DNA of 64,000 nucleotides from Dendrobium chrysotoxum (lineage: Eukaryota; Streptophyta; Magnoliopsida; Asparagales; Orchidaceae), in assembly GCA_019925795.1 (NCBI GenBank), contig CM034314.1, positions 28,575,774-28,639,773 of the forward strand, read 5' to 3'. The notes under the pieces were generated by a model. The model saw nothing but the letters and a program-made list of their open reading frames with translations. It had not been told where the DNA came from and did not search any database. Shown one piece after another: positions 10,767 to 21,985 of this stretch (within the stretch, counting starts at the first letter, position 1; every line of letters begins with the position of its first letter). Both the position numbers and the translations under genes were made by a program.

Positions 10767-11190
10767 CTAGTGTTCATTGGTCATGCACCTATAACAATAG
10801 ACCGATAATTTCAGAAAATAAGATAAAATCATAAGGAGTGATAATTCTCTCATTTGAAAATTTCTAATCTAGATAGGAGAAGAGAGCTTCATTTTAACAT
10901 GAAATGTTCTCCTATTTTGAATATTTTTTTATATAAGCATATAAAGAGGGCACAAAACGGCATGTTGTCAGTTGATTTGACATTAAGAGCTGTTTAACTC
11001 AGTAACATCTGCAATATAGTTTGATATGTTTGCTTACATCTTTAAATAATATTTTTATAAAAAACATTTAAATCTTATTTTGATGGCGTCAAAATGCTTA
11101 CCAAAAATAAACAAATAAATCAAATCTTTGTATTGCACAACCTTTTGATATCATTGATGTTGGGATAAATAAAATTTTCCCATTGAATGG

Positions 11191-11308
11191 GAGATCTGTA
11201 GAGGTAATCAAGATTCTTAGCAAGACCAAGCCAAAGCAACAGTAGAAAGCACAAACATCAGGCAAAAAAGCCATTGACTGACAAAAATAACAAACACAAA
11301 CCAAAAGA
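11191..11308. repeat. Copy of protease intron 1 segment
   Basis: Matches 7622-7740. The right edge is abrupt: at 11309 the sequence changes to a gypsy integrase fragment (minus strand). Confidence 0.85.
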
Positions 11309-11480
11309 AGCCCTATCCCTAACCTCAAACTGCATATCTCTCCTATATCCATCTGCATGCTTCTTCATGATTTGCTGTGCTCTCCATAGATGTTTCTTCA
11401 GTTCTACCAAAATCCAGTCTCTTTCTCCTAAGTACTGCTCCACAGATGACACTTGTATGTTGCCATGCCAATAAAGATGA
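11309..11480 (-). pseudogene. Ty3/gypsy integrase C-terminal fragment
   Basis: The minus strand reads VEQYLGERDWILVELKKHLW and RAQQIMKKHADGYRRDMQFE, then VRD. This follows the stretch after the integrase core of plant gypsy polyproteins (ERD..L..L...L..AQ..MK..AD..RRD..F..GD). The frame then passes into the intron-like segment. About 60 residues remain, with no core DDE motif. Confidence 0.65.
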
Positions 11481-11509
11481 GTGTGTTGTATGCACACACG
11501 TGACATCAG

Positions 11510-12560
11510 AGGATATTGCGCGGGTCAAGAAATGAACCTAAATTTGAATCCAATCCTCCTATATGAATGGATAGGAGTCGACAAGGTTCAAACCATCAAA
11601 CAAATATATGGTTGTGATGCCAACAAGAATATTTATTTTATAAATTCATATTAGGTCTCGAGGCTTATAACAAAAAAAAAATCATTAATAAAGGCATAAA
11701 ACCTGCAATGAACCCGATCCTCTGTCGGCAAATGGATATAGTCAACATGGTTCAACTGATAAAGTAAAACTGCCCATAAATACTTCGATGATGACCGTGC
11801 TGACAGAAAATCTCAACTGAAGGGGATACCAAATATTCAAATGCCTCCCAAATGCTCATAAAAATTAAAAATTCTAAAAATACTAAAATCTAAATATTTA
11901 AAATTGAAATAGATCACCAAAATGCTTAAAGCAAAATACACATCCACCCTATGCAATAGTTTGCAGAGGTGCACAAATCTGAAAAGCACTTTAGCTCATA
12001 AAGAGAAAATGTTTGGTCAAGAATATCACAATGATTCATTATCAATCTGTCTCTTGTCAGTAAGAACGTGTCACGTGTCCTCTAATCGGTGGTTTGGCCG
12101 CCAAATAACACTATAAGTAAATGGTTATGACCACGACCCTCTGTCCGAGTGATTTTGCCGCCAAATGGCACCATTATATTATGGTCATGGTCAGAGCATG
12201 CATGTTCCCTAACAGTTTCAAATCCTTGAGGAATAAATTAAAAGGATATAATCGATAAGGCACAAATACCTCAGTTAGCTAAGGTGGATTCAAATTTATC
12301 CTCTTTGACAAACATCCACCCCAGGTTTAAGAGGTATCCTTGGATGAAGAAACCCATGGCTGCTAACAAGGATCCTTTTGTCAAGTTGGGTCGACTACCT
12401 CCTCTTACTAAGTAGACCATGGATCATGATGGCTCGGGATGACGGAACCATGAAATCTTGATCAGGTCTATCATCACTCCCCCCCCCACCATTCGCTTTA
12501 AGTACGAGGTGGTGAAATTTTAATTTTAAATACCTAAAATTATGCTGCTACTATACACCA
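11510..12560. other. No gene recognised
   Basis: Mixed-composition intergenic DNA. A loose direct repeat of about 66 bases is visible near 12080-12200 (GCCGCCAAATAACACTATA against GCCGCCAAATGGCACCATTA). A run of C at 12480-12487 is the only simple repeat. Confidence 0.4.
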
Positions 12561-12579
12561 GATACTACGTATTTGTTTG

Positions 12580-13085
12580 ACGACTAGCCTTAATCGAAAA
12601 TGGTTTACCAGCTTGACCGACCTGACCCACGAACCCATTTTGATTCAAAAACGGGTGAGTGCTTGAGCCGTTGAGGCGTTGAGTCATAATCGGACAGACA
12701 ACGAGCAGTCAAGCAACTAGGCATGTCAGCATGGCCATCATCATCGTTGCTTTCGATCCAATTACAGATGAAAGGTGGTAGTGCTTAGCAGCGTGAACAG
12801 GACAACGACAGCGGTCAGGCGGCCAGGCATGCTTGCGCGGACGGTGGCACTCAATGAGACGTGATTCACGCGACTCACATGTGGTAGCGTGGACGAGATT
12901 GTGGCAGTTCGAATGGGACGAAACTCGACGAGACATGATTCGCGCGATGTGACTAACGATTTACCCGGGTTGAGTTCGGGCTTCCGAGTCAACCCGAACC
13001 TGACCCATTTGCAAAACAGGTTGACCATAATCTAAAATTTTCGAGTCGGGTTTTCGGGTCATGTCAAATATTGACACCCCTACAT
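12580..13085. mobile_element. hAT-type MITE with GGGTGTCAA end
   Basis: The right end reads, on the minus strand, TAGGGGTGTCAATATTTGAC, then GACCCGAAAACCCGACTCG, the very common plant hAT-MITE type made of repeated GACCCG/CGGGTC words. Inner copies of GGGTTGAGTTCGGGC and AACCCGAACCTGACCC are present. The left end is not defined, so it may be truncated. Confidence 0.55.
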
Positions 13086-14743
13086 CCATATTTGTTTTAT
13101 GGGTGATAAGCGTGGAATAAAGTGGTATGCAGATGTAATAGCTATTTATGAGAGAAATTTTAAAAACATTCTTAAGTTATATAAGTTTAAAATAAAATAA
13201 TTATATGCTATGTCTGAGATTATTTGATATGTGTGGTATTATTACAATTATTTTTTCTTGTTACTTGATTTCGATAAGTAACTATAAAAATGGATATAAT
13301 TATGGCCAATGGGAAAGAAATGACAACCTTATTATATGTGATGGAATGCCATCTAAAGAGAAATGAGATTGATATGTTGGAATGAATTAATTAATTCAGA
13401 GTCAAGCCAATACATACTTGCATGAATGTTAAATGAATGAATAATCCTGTTATTGGACTAAAGCTCATTGTTATAAACACATTCTATTAATTAATTAATT
13501 ATATACATCTTGCACATGATTTGAGATTGTATGGCATAAGAATTGATATATTGTTATAAAATTAATCTCATTATTCTTATACATAAGATATGTATTAACA
13601 ACACATTCTTTATGCATGAATATGATGTATTTCATAATACTAGTATAATTACATATACACTAAGTGCACGTGAATAAAAGTTTAAAAATAAAAATATTAT
13701 ATTATATTTATTTAGTTATATGATTACTATATTTATTTAGTTGTGTGAATAAATAAATTTATCTGTAAAAGAATTTGCAATAAAATAATACTATACTTAT
13801 TTAAAACATAATATTAATAAAATATAGTATTATATTTATTTTATTACATGAATAAATAATATTAATGAAAAATATATTTACTCACATGAAATCATATTTC
13901 TTAATATATAATTTATTTTTTTACAATTTGGCAAGAAACTAAAAATTCTTTTTTAATAGATTTAAATAGTGTCTTAATACACAATCAAGTCATATTTCAT
14001 ATGATGCCTCAAAATTCTATTACAAATATAATAATTTAACATTATGTTAATATACTAAGTTCAAAAGACAAAGCAAAAATAATGTGAATACGAATTACTT
14101 ATAAATCAATATCTCATATTAATAAAGTTAAGAAAATGTTCACTATTGCAATACTTGTGAAACTCACAACCAATAAGGTTCTCCAAAAAAAGTGAAGACG
14201 ATTGTGATTAATATACTGATATGTATTCATATATAGTTAATCTTCATGCAAATTAGATGAAATACAACCATCTTATCAACAATGAAGTGATATAACTCAA
14301 TATTGCTGACTTAATTCATTTAGGCTTAAATCAACTTGATGTTCCCGTTGAGCTTACATCATCAATAATCATCTACATTTTCTTCATTTCAGCACAAGGT
14401 CCTTTGATGCCTTGCCACATTCTTCAATAACTTCTACAAGATAAACAAGCTCCCATAATGTTGGATTCTTAATATAGAGCTTAATGGCTAAAAATAAAAA
14501 ATTAATAGAAACATCTAATTGCAAAGGATGAAGAAAATGGAGTCAATCATAAAAAATGAAATAGAAATTAATTAAATTACATAATTGTATAAAAGAAACT
14601 ACAAGGCTCAAATGATATTAAATATGAACTAATTAAATTAAAACTTGAATTTAAAAACTATAACTCTATATATCATGCAAATACGAAAAGATATAAATTA
14701 GCTAGACAAATTTATTCATGGTTGAGTTACTATGGGTTATTTG
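13086..14743. other. AT-rich intergenic sequence
   Basis: Nothing recognisable as a gene or TE core; long A/T-rich tracts with frequent stops in all frames. Confidence 0.5.
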
Positions 14744-15207
14744 ACTTTTGATACATCCTTGAAAAATTATCTTGATCGGGCACGAATCTCAAAGCAAACT
14801 CAAGTGGGAAACTTCCAAAATTAAAATTAGGACCATCCAAACTCCGATTTCAGCAAATTTGCAGTCGAACTGAATGCCTCGGAAATACAAACCCAACGAT
14901 ACCAAATTCAACCCAATCCGAGCCCGAATGGGTCCAAATCAAGGGTCTGAAGCGCTATTGGAAGATTCAAACCATAATTTGGATTACCAAACGGTCTCCA
15001 AATATGACGTGCTTATAGTCGAATCGAGCATCTTGACAAGAAAAAATCCAACGAGCCTAAGATTGCCAAATTTTGACATCTTTAAGGCCTCCAAAGATCC
15101 AGCAAACAGTCACGATCAAGGGATTCAACATCGGCCGTCCATTCAAACCACTCCCTAACTACCCTTGATCTTCCTCCTATTTACAGGCCATGCCACTCCC
15201 ACAAATC

Positions 15208-15216
15208 TATAAATAG
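15208..15216 (+). promoter_or_regulatory. TATA box of the solo gypsy LTR
   Basis: TATAAATAG followed by AGCCCCCTCTCC; the same box stands at the equivalent place in both LTRs of the complete element (reverse strand, 19165 and 24942). Confidence 0.6.
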
Positions 15217-15330
15217 AGCCCCCTCTCCTCTTAAAAAGACACACCTAATCCTAAGGAGAAAAGAAACAGCTCTTGCCTCCTTGGTCCTCCTCGACCACCG
15301 TCGGAGTTCCATCGGACCACCGCCTGACGC

Positions 15331-15720
15331 CGGAGTTCTACCGAACCACCACCTGAGGCCCTGCACTCCGCCGTACCACAGCATGACATCCTCAACTTTG
15401 CCGGACCACCACCTGAGGCCCCGCACTCCGCCGGACCACCACCTGAGGCCCTGTATTTCGTCGGATCACCACCTGAGGCCCTGCACTCCGCCAGACCACC
15501 ACCTGAGGCCCTGTACTCCGCCGGACCACCACCTGAGGCCCTGCACTCCGTCGGACCACCACCCGAGGCCCTGCACTCCGCCGAACTACCGCCTGATGTC
15601 CTCAACTTCTCCAGACCACCACTTGAGGCCCTGTACTTCGCCGGACCACCACATGAGGCCCTGCACTCCGTCGGACAACCATTTGAGGCCCTGCACTTCG
15701 CCGGACTACCACCTAGGACC
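15331..15720 (+). repeat. 30-bp minisatellite, 13 units
   Basis: Thirteen in-phase units of 30 bases, consensus around GCCGGACCACCACCTGAGGC plus CCTGCACTCC. Because 30 is a multiple of three and stops are rare in the unit, long frames stay open on both strands (for example repeats of PDHHLRPCTP); they are an artefact of the repeat, not genes. Confidence 0.9.
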
Positions 15721-16061
15721 CGAAGTTCTACCAAATCACCAGAAGACCTTGAAGTTTTGCCAGATCACCAGAAGATCCCAAAGTTCTGCTAGCACGATGT
15801 CATATTTTCACATACTCCTGCCTACAGCCTGACGGTTGATATTTGTAATCTGATCGCCCTTAGAGGCGAGTCAGCCTCTTGTAATTAACTCAAGTTCTAG
15901 TGGAATCATTTTAACTAGGCTAGGCCCAGTAGTTTTTCCCCTTTCTAGGGTTTTCCACGTAAAAATCTTGTGTTCTATGTGTGTGAGCTGGATATCCGTA
16001 CAACGCTAAGACATAGGATTAATACTCTATTACAGCATATATTTTAGCCCGCAATAACTAT

Positions 16062-17046
16062 TATTATTATTATTATTTTATATTCTCTTTAACTACTACT
16101 TAAGTTGATATAATTTGAACAAAATTATCTCATAATATGATGATGCATATATATATTTCGATGAGAATTATTTATCACAAGGGGTGGGGGGGGATGGATG
16201 GCGCCGGGGTAGGAGTGAAAGAGGGGGTAATGAAATAGTCTCTTATTGAGTTGATTTCTAGCAATGACTTCTGGAAGAGAGAAATTGAATCATAGCACCC
16301 ATGGGATCGATAATGAGAAAAGGGGTTTCTAAGAGAACTCATGAAGTCTCTTAAATCTCATAAATCATTATGATTAAGGAGCACTTTTGTTAGGGATTTT
16401 AAGAGTTAAATGGGGAAGAAGATGAACGGATTAATAGGACTGACAATGTGTTAAGGAGAAAAGAATTTTGTGATAGAAATCATGATGGATAATGAGTTAG
16501 GGTGCAGTTAAGACTTCTAAGAGTGGCATGGCAAAGTCATTTAGAAATCAAGCAATAGAAGAGAACAAGAGGCATGTTAATGGTGGGGATTTAATTTTGA
16601 TAATTTTACATTGATATTTAATATTAGGAGTGTTATAAATGGATGTTTAAGATTTAATCTTAGAAGAATAAAAATGAATTGCTACTATTTTATTTGAGGG
16701 GAATCACAAGGTCCTTTTATGATAATAATATGGATGTTATTAGAACTACTATTTTCTTTGAGGGGAATCACACGGTCCTTTTATAATAATAGTATGGATG
16801 TTATTAGAAAAATGAATTGTAGCTTGTAAATATGACACTATTATTTTAACAAATAAGATTATTAATAAAATGTGATCACTCAATAAAACATAGTTAAAGT
16901 CTAAACTCGCCACAAGAAAAATCGAAAAGAATTAATCAATAATTTAATCACTTAAATGTGAACCAAAGAAATTTGCTTATAGATATTCAATTCTTAAGAT
17001 GATATTTAGAAATGGGTGAGAAGCAATTATGAATGTTACATTATAA

Positions 17047-17090
<44 letters not shown>

Positions 17091-17872
17091 CCTGAAATTC
17101 AAAACATAGTTCACTTTTCTGATTAGAAACTTAAATTGATGTTATAACTAAGGAATAAATGAAGTTGAAGGAGCAGGTCATCTTGATTTTCCTTTTGGAT
17201 AATCCCTTAAAGAACTTTATAAAGTTGCTCATAACATGCTCTTATCTCATATAGAAGTAACGAATATCTACAAGAATAATGTAAGATACTTATGATACTT
17301 CAATTATAATGTCATAAGCAAATCATAGTTTAAAAAATTAACAAATTTCAACAGCTTTAGTTGCTCTAAAATAGCTATAAATAATAGATTAATCACTTAT
17401 TTTATTTAATAATCTACAATAAAGCATCTTAGCTGAAATAATTAAGCGGAGTATTAAGCTGTCTTTGTATTGGTAAATCATTTAATATATAGAAACATAA
17501 AATAAAATCTTACATGAAATCGATAATAGAAAGAATAAATTGATAGATTTGCTCAAATATGATCATTGTGCTTTATGAAAAAAAGAGATACAATTATAAA
17601 TTGAATTTAAGCGTAAAATATATATATCGAATTATAAGGACACGTGTGTAGGAGATTATCCACAAAATCAAATGCAATATTATTGAAGAAAAGATTGAAA
17701 AAGATTGAAAAATATTGAAAAAAATGTAATAAATAAAAATGATCCGTGCAGACAAAATATACCATTCCCTTTGAAAAGCCCTAAAAAAACATCAATTATA
17801 TTAATATAAGTTTAAACTCAAAACCAGAGATGTTAGCAAATTGTCTTGCAATAAGATGGGAAAATATTCTAA
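16062..17872. other. AT-rich intergenic sequence with simple repeats
   Basis: No gene seen. It holds a run of G at 16184-16192, a 64-bp tandem duplication (16682-16809) and a (TA)n tract (about 17048-17089). Confidence 0.5.
16682..16809. repeat. 64-bp tandem duplication
   Basis: Two units starting CTACTATTTT at 16682 and 16746, each ending GATGTTATTAGAA, with four or so mismatches. Confidence 0.85.
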
Positions 17873-18300
17873 GTGACTATTACGGCCTCGAATATACGCG
17901 GCGATAGAGTATTAATCCTACGTCTTAGCGTTGCATGGATATCCAGCTTACACACAGAGAACACAAGATTTTTACGTGAAAAACACTAGAAAGGGGAAAA
18001 ACCATAGGGCCTAGCCCAGTTGAAAGTGATTTCACTAGAATTTGAGTAGATTATAGGGGGCTGACTCGCCTCTAAAGGTGATCAGATTATAAGTGTCAAC
18101 CGTAGGGTTGAAATGTAAGATTCCGATGTCACACTGGCAGAATTTTGGGGTCACCTAGAGATCCCACAGAACTTCCAGGCCCTAGGTGATGGTATGGTAG
18201 AACTTCGGGACTTAGATAGTGGATCGGCGGAGTTGATGACATCAGGTGATGATCCGGTAGAGCTCAGGGTGTCAGGCGATGGTCTGGCGGAGTTTGAGGA

Positions 18301-19080
18301 TGTCAGGTGATGGTCTGGCGAAGTGCAGGGCCTCAGATGGTGGTCCAGCGAAGAGCAGGGCCTCGAGTGGTGGTTCGGAGAAGAGCAGGGCCTCAGGTGG
18401 TGGTTCAGCAAAGTGTAGGGCCTCAGGTGGTTGTTTGGCGAAGTGTAGGGCCTCAGGTGATGGTCCGGCAAAGAGCAGGGCCTCAAATGGTGGTCTGGCA
18501 AAGAGCAGAGCCTTAGGTGGTGGTCCAGTAAAGAGCAGGGCCTCAGGTGGTGATCCCGCGAAGAGTAGTGCCTCAGGTGGTGGTCCGGCGAAGAGTAGGG
18601 CCTCAGGGGGTGGTCCGACGAAGAGCAGGGCCTCAGGTGGTGGTCCAGTGAAGAGCAGGGCCTCAGGTGGTGGTCCGGTGAAGGGCAGGGCCTCAGGTGG
18701 TGGTCCGGTGAAGAGCAGGCCCTCACGTGGTGGTCCGGTGAAAAGCAGGAACTTAGTTGGTGGTCCGGTGAAGGACAGGGCCTCAGGTGGTGGTCCGATG
18801 AAGAGCAGGGCCTCTGGTGGTGGTCTAAAAAAGTGCAGGTCCTTAGGTGGTGGTCCGGTGAAGAGCAGGGCCTCAGGTGGTGGTCCGGCGAAGAGCAGGG
18901 CCTCAAGTCGTGGTCCGGCAAAGAGCAGGGCCTCAGGTGATGGTTCGGTGAAGTGCAGGGCCTCAGGTGCTGGTCCGGCGGAGCGTAGGGCCTCAGGTGG
19001 TGGTCCGACGAAGGGCATGGCCTCAGGTGGTGGTCTGGTAAAGAGCAGGGCCTCAGATGGTGGTCCAGCAAAACTCCGGC
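18301..19080 (-). repeat. 30-bp minisatellite in the 3' LTR, 25-26 units
   Basis: Plus-strand units are CCTCAGGTGGTGGTCCGGCG plus AAGAGCAGGG. Units from 18331 to 19080 are all exactly 30 bases. Frames of 275, 283 and 387 codons run through it on both strands; they encode only decapeptide repeats such as PDHHLRPCSS or GPPPEALLFA and have no family resemblance. Confidence 0.92.
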
Positions 19081-19164
19081 GGTGGTCGAGGACGAGCAAA
19101 GGGGGTAAGAGCTCTCTCTTCTCTCCTTAGGATTAGGGGGCTTTTTCAAGAGGAGAGGGGCTCG

Positions 19165-19171
19165 ATTTATA
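19165..19171 (-). promoter_or_regulatory. TATA box in the 3' LTR
   Basis: TATAAAT on the minus strand within AAAATCTATAAATCGAGCCC, followed by the transcript leader and then the minisatellite, as in the solo LTR. Confidence 0.55.
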
Positions 19172-19630
19172 GATTTTCGTGAGTGGCATGGCCCGTAAAT
19201 AGGTGGAAGATCAAGGGTAGTTAGGGAGTGGTTTGAATGGATGGCCGATGTTGAATCCCTTGATCGTGGAACGTTTGCTGGACATTTGAAGGTCTTAAAA
19301 ATATCGGATTTCAATGATCTTAGGCCTATTGGATCCTTCTCAATGAGACGCTCGATTCAACTATAAGAACGTCATTTTTGGAAACCGTTTGGTAATCCAA
19401 ATTAAGGTTTGAACCTTCCAATAGTGGTTTAGACCCCTGATCTAGACTCATTTGGGCTCGGATTGGGTTGAATTTGGTGTCATTGGGTTTGTATTTCTAA
19501 GACGTTCAGTTCGACTATAAGTTTGGCAAAATCGGAGTTCGAATGGTCCCAATTTTAATTTTTGAAGTTTCCAACTAGATTTTGCCTCGAGCTTCGTGCC
19601 CGATCAAGATAATTTTACAAGGATGTATCA

Positions 19631-19646
19631 GTTGTCCCCCTATTTT
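19631..19646 (-). promoter_or_regulatory. Polypurine tract of the gypsy element
   Basis: On the minus strand AAATAGGGGGACAAC stands directly before the LTR start TGATACATCC; it primes plus-strand DNA synthesis. Confidence 0.75.
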
Positions 19647-19859
19647 CGGACGTCAAAGCTTCATAAGTCTAAAAATATGTGTCCTAGCCTTCGAAGAATT
19701 TTTTGTTATGACTTGAAATTAAAAAATAATTTGATCTTGGGCGTAAAGGCTCCGAACAACCTCAAAAGTGTCAAAATTGAGTATGGAACGTCGAAAAATG
19801 GCTCCGGGGATCCCAAAAATATCTGATTTGACCTTTTCGGACCCAAAATTGAGCCCAGA

Positions 19860-20150
19860 AGTATGCCCGGATGAACAAGCCACCGCTATCCGCCGCCGAA
19901 AACAGGCCGCCGCCGCTACACCGCCACCGGTACGCGCCTGCACCGAGCCGAGCCGCCGCATGCCTGCGCCCCTGCCCGCCCGCCTGCCCAGCGCTGTGCG
20001 CACCTGCCCGGCCTGCCCGCATGCTTGCATGGCGCGGTGCCTACCCGCGCCTGCCCGGCCCTGCCGCCAGCTGACCGCGCTACCCGTGCGGTCGTGGCTG
20101 GCGGTTGGCTGACCACAGCGGTTGGCTCCGGTGGTTGGCTAACCGCCAGC
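19860..20150. other. GC-rich island inside the gypsy element
   Basis: Composition changes sharply to C/G with many CCCGCC and CTGCC words, in an otherwise AT-rich element. Open frames here have no resemblance to known proteins. The other gypsy copy has a weaker equivalent at 29400-29520 (GCCGGCCGACTGGC). Confidence 0.6.
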
Positions 20151-20188
20151 AGTTTAGGCCAAATTTTTTTTATCAGAAAATAAATAAT

Positions 20189-20191
<3 letters not shown>

Positions 20192-20245
<54 letters not shown>
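20192..20245. repeat. (TA)n microsatellite
   Basis: About 26 TA units. Other (TA)n tracts in the window are at about 17048-17089, 25590-25627, 51550-51639 and 53579-53645. Confidence 0.95.
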
Positions 20246-20250
<5 letters not shown>

Positions 20251-20330
20251 TTTTTATTTATTTATTTTTCTTTTTTCTTTTCTTTCTTTTTTTTTATTTT
20301 GAAAAAGACCAAAATGCCCCCATCTTCAAC

Positions 20331-20338
20331 TATAAATA
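20331..20338 (+). promoter_or_regulatory. Antisense TATA box inside the gypsy element
   Basis: TATAAATA followed by GACCCCCCCTTGGG on the plus strand, that is, opposite to the element. The second gypsy copy keeps it at 29792-29799 with the same downstream text (CCCCCCTTGGGG...TTGCAC..TCTCCTC). Conservation of the box and its flank in both copies suggests a real antisense start, directed from the 3' LTR side into the interior. Confidence 0.5.
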
Positions 20339-20390
20339 GACCCCCCCTTGGGCCTTAAACCTTGCACCCTCTTCTCCTCCCCCTTCTTCT

Positions 20391-20665
20391 TTCATTTGAG
20401 GCCTTCCCCTGGCCCTGTACAAGCGGTATCCCCTGTCCAGGCCAGGGCCCCTCACTGCAAGGAGGAGGTTCCCCCCTTCTGCCATTCTCTTCTTCCGACT
20501 TCTCTTCTTTCATTTGAGGTCTTTCCCTGGCCCTGCACAGGCGGTATCCTCTGTCCAGGCCAGGGCCCCTCACTGCAAGGAGATTTCTCCCCATTTTCTC
20601 CTATCCCTCATGCTGGGGCATTCCCCTAGTCCTGTTCAGGTCTAGGTCCCCGCACTGAGTAGGAG
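20391..20665. repeat. 118-bp tandem repeat, 2.3 units
   Basis: Units start TTCATTTGAG at 20391 and 20509; each holds CAGGCCAGGGCCCCTCACTG. A partial third follows at about 20610. Confidence 0.85.
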
Positions 20666-20699
20666 TCCTCCCCTTCTTCTTCTAGAGATCTTGTGGAGG

Positions 20700-21500
20700 T
20701 TCGACGTTAGTCGGTGGATGTTTGGGAACGGATGGAAGTTCAGCATCGGGTAGCTCCGACGAAGGTCCGACGACACGCAGAAGTCCGACGTCAAGTAGAA
20801 ACCCGACAAGAGTCCGACGATCGGTAGAAGTCTAATGACGGGTAGGAACTCGACGTCAGGTAGAAGTCCTACGAGAGTCCGGCGATGGGGGGAAGTTCAA
20901 CATCGGGTAGAACTCCGGCGAAGGTCAGGTGACGGGAAAAAGTCTGGTGTCGGGTAGAACTCCACGAAGGCCTGACAACGTGCAGAAGTCCAGCATCTGG
21001 TAGAAGTTCAATGTCGGGTAGAAATCTGACGAGGGTCCGACGGCGGGCAGAAGTCCAACCTCGGGTAAAAGTCTTACGTCGGGTAGGAATCCGACAAGGG
21101 TCCGACGATGAGCAGAAGTCTGGCGTCGGGTAGAAGTTGAGCGTCGGGTAGAAATCCGACGAGGGTCCGACGATGGGTAGAAGTTTAGTGTCGGGTAAAA
21201 GTTTAATGACAGGTAGACATTCATTGTCAGGTAGAAATCCGATGAGGGTCTGACGACGAGCAGAAGTCCGATGTCGAGTAAAAGTCTGACATCAGGTAGA
21301 AATCTGACGAGGGTCCGACGACGAGCAGAAGTCTTGCGTTGGGTAGAAGTCTGACATTGGGTAGAAATCCGACGAGGGTCCAATGACGAGCAGAAGTCTG
21401 GCGTCGGGTAAAAGTTTGGCGTCGGGTAGAAATCCGATAAGGGTCCGACGACGGGCAGAAGTCTGGCGTCGGGTAGATCTCCGACGAAGGTCCGATGTCG
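20700..21500. repeat. Degenerate array of GTCGGGTAGAAGTCCGAC-type units
   Basis: Variants of GTCGGGTAGAAATCCGAC and GAGGGTCCGACGA recur every 60-80 bases with internal units of about 20-35 bases. The LTR of the second gypsy copy has a similar array (28370-28580, GGGCAGAACTCCGAC). Frames left open are repeat artefacts. Confidence 0.8.
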
Positions 21501-21536
21501 GGGGCTTCTTGATGGCGTGAGCCTATATGGAAGAGG

Positions 21537-21985
21537 TTAAGAGAATCCACCAAGGATGTATGACCTATCCAAGGTTGTATGTCAGAGCACTGCTCGATGA
21601 CGTTAACCTGTATGGAAGAGGTCGAGGGAATCCACCAAGGATGTATAACCTATCCGAGGTTGTGTGTCAGAGTACTGCTTGATGACATTAACATGTGTGG
21701 AAGAGGTTGAGAGAATCCACCAAGGATGTATGACCTATCCGAGGTTGTATGTTAGAGAACCCTGCTCGATGATGTTAACCTGTGTGGAAGAGGTCGAGAG
21801 AATCCACCAAGGATGTATGACCTATCTAAGGTTGCATGTCAGAGCCCTGCTTGATGATGTTAACCTATTTGGAAGAGGTTGAGAGAATCCACTAAGGATG
21901 TATGACCTATTCGAGGTTGTATGTCAGAGCCCTGCTTGATGATGTTAACCTGTGTGGAAGAGGCCGAGATCGAATCCCCCCTGGG
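21537..21985. repeat. 85-bp tandem repeat, five to six units
   Basis: Units start GAGAATCCACCAAGGATGTA near 21541, 21626, 21711, 21796 and 21883, each with GACCTATCCGAGGTTGTATG and a GTTAACCTGTGTGGAAGAGG tail. The last unit passes into TGGGATTGATCGTCCAATGA. The same text, with 130-bp units, occurs at 32931-33180 in the second gypsy copy. Confidence 0.88.

Larger units (their letters stand above)
14749..16056 (+). mobile_element. Solo LTR of the Ty3/gypsy family
   Basis: The LTR starts TGATACATCC and ends GCAATA, matching the ends of the LTRs at 17878-19630 and 23925-25407 (which lie on the minus strand). Flanks are ACTTT (14744-14748) and ACTAT (16057-16061), a 5-bp target duplication with one change. 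Order inside: U3, TATAAATAG (15208), the AAGGAG start of the transcript leader, a 13-unit 30-bp minisatellite, and the U5 with GCCTAGCCCAG-type text read in reverse. No primer site or polypurine tract adjoins, so it arose by LTR-LTR recombination. Confidence 0.8.
17878..19630 (-). repeat. 3' LTR of the gypsy element, 1753 bp
   Basis: Bounded by TGATACATCC on the minus strand at 19630 and by GTAATA (mutated from GCAACA) at 17878. It contains 25 in-phase 30-bp repeats against 16 in the 5' LTR; this alone accounts for the 270-bp length difference. Confidence 0.88.

Noticed and set aside
15231..15832. Frames of 167 and 183 codons in the solo LTR
   Set aside because: Same minisatellite artefact.
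18151..19314. Long open frame (387 codons) on the minus strand and others of 275-283 codons
   Set aside because: They run through the 30-bp minisatellite, stay open on both strands for the same reason, and translate to decapeptide repeats with no family resemblance.
19719..20191. Ala/Pro/Arg-rich frames on both strands
   Set aside because: They follow from the GC-rich composition of the gypsy interior; no conserved motif.
20925..21553. Frames of 108 and 152 codons on the minus strand
   Set aside because: They follow the GTCGGGTAGAAGTCCGAC repeat field and encode only repeats such as SARRRTLV.
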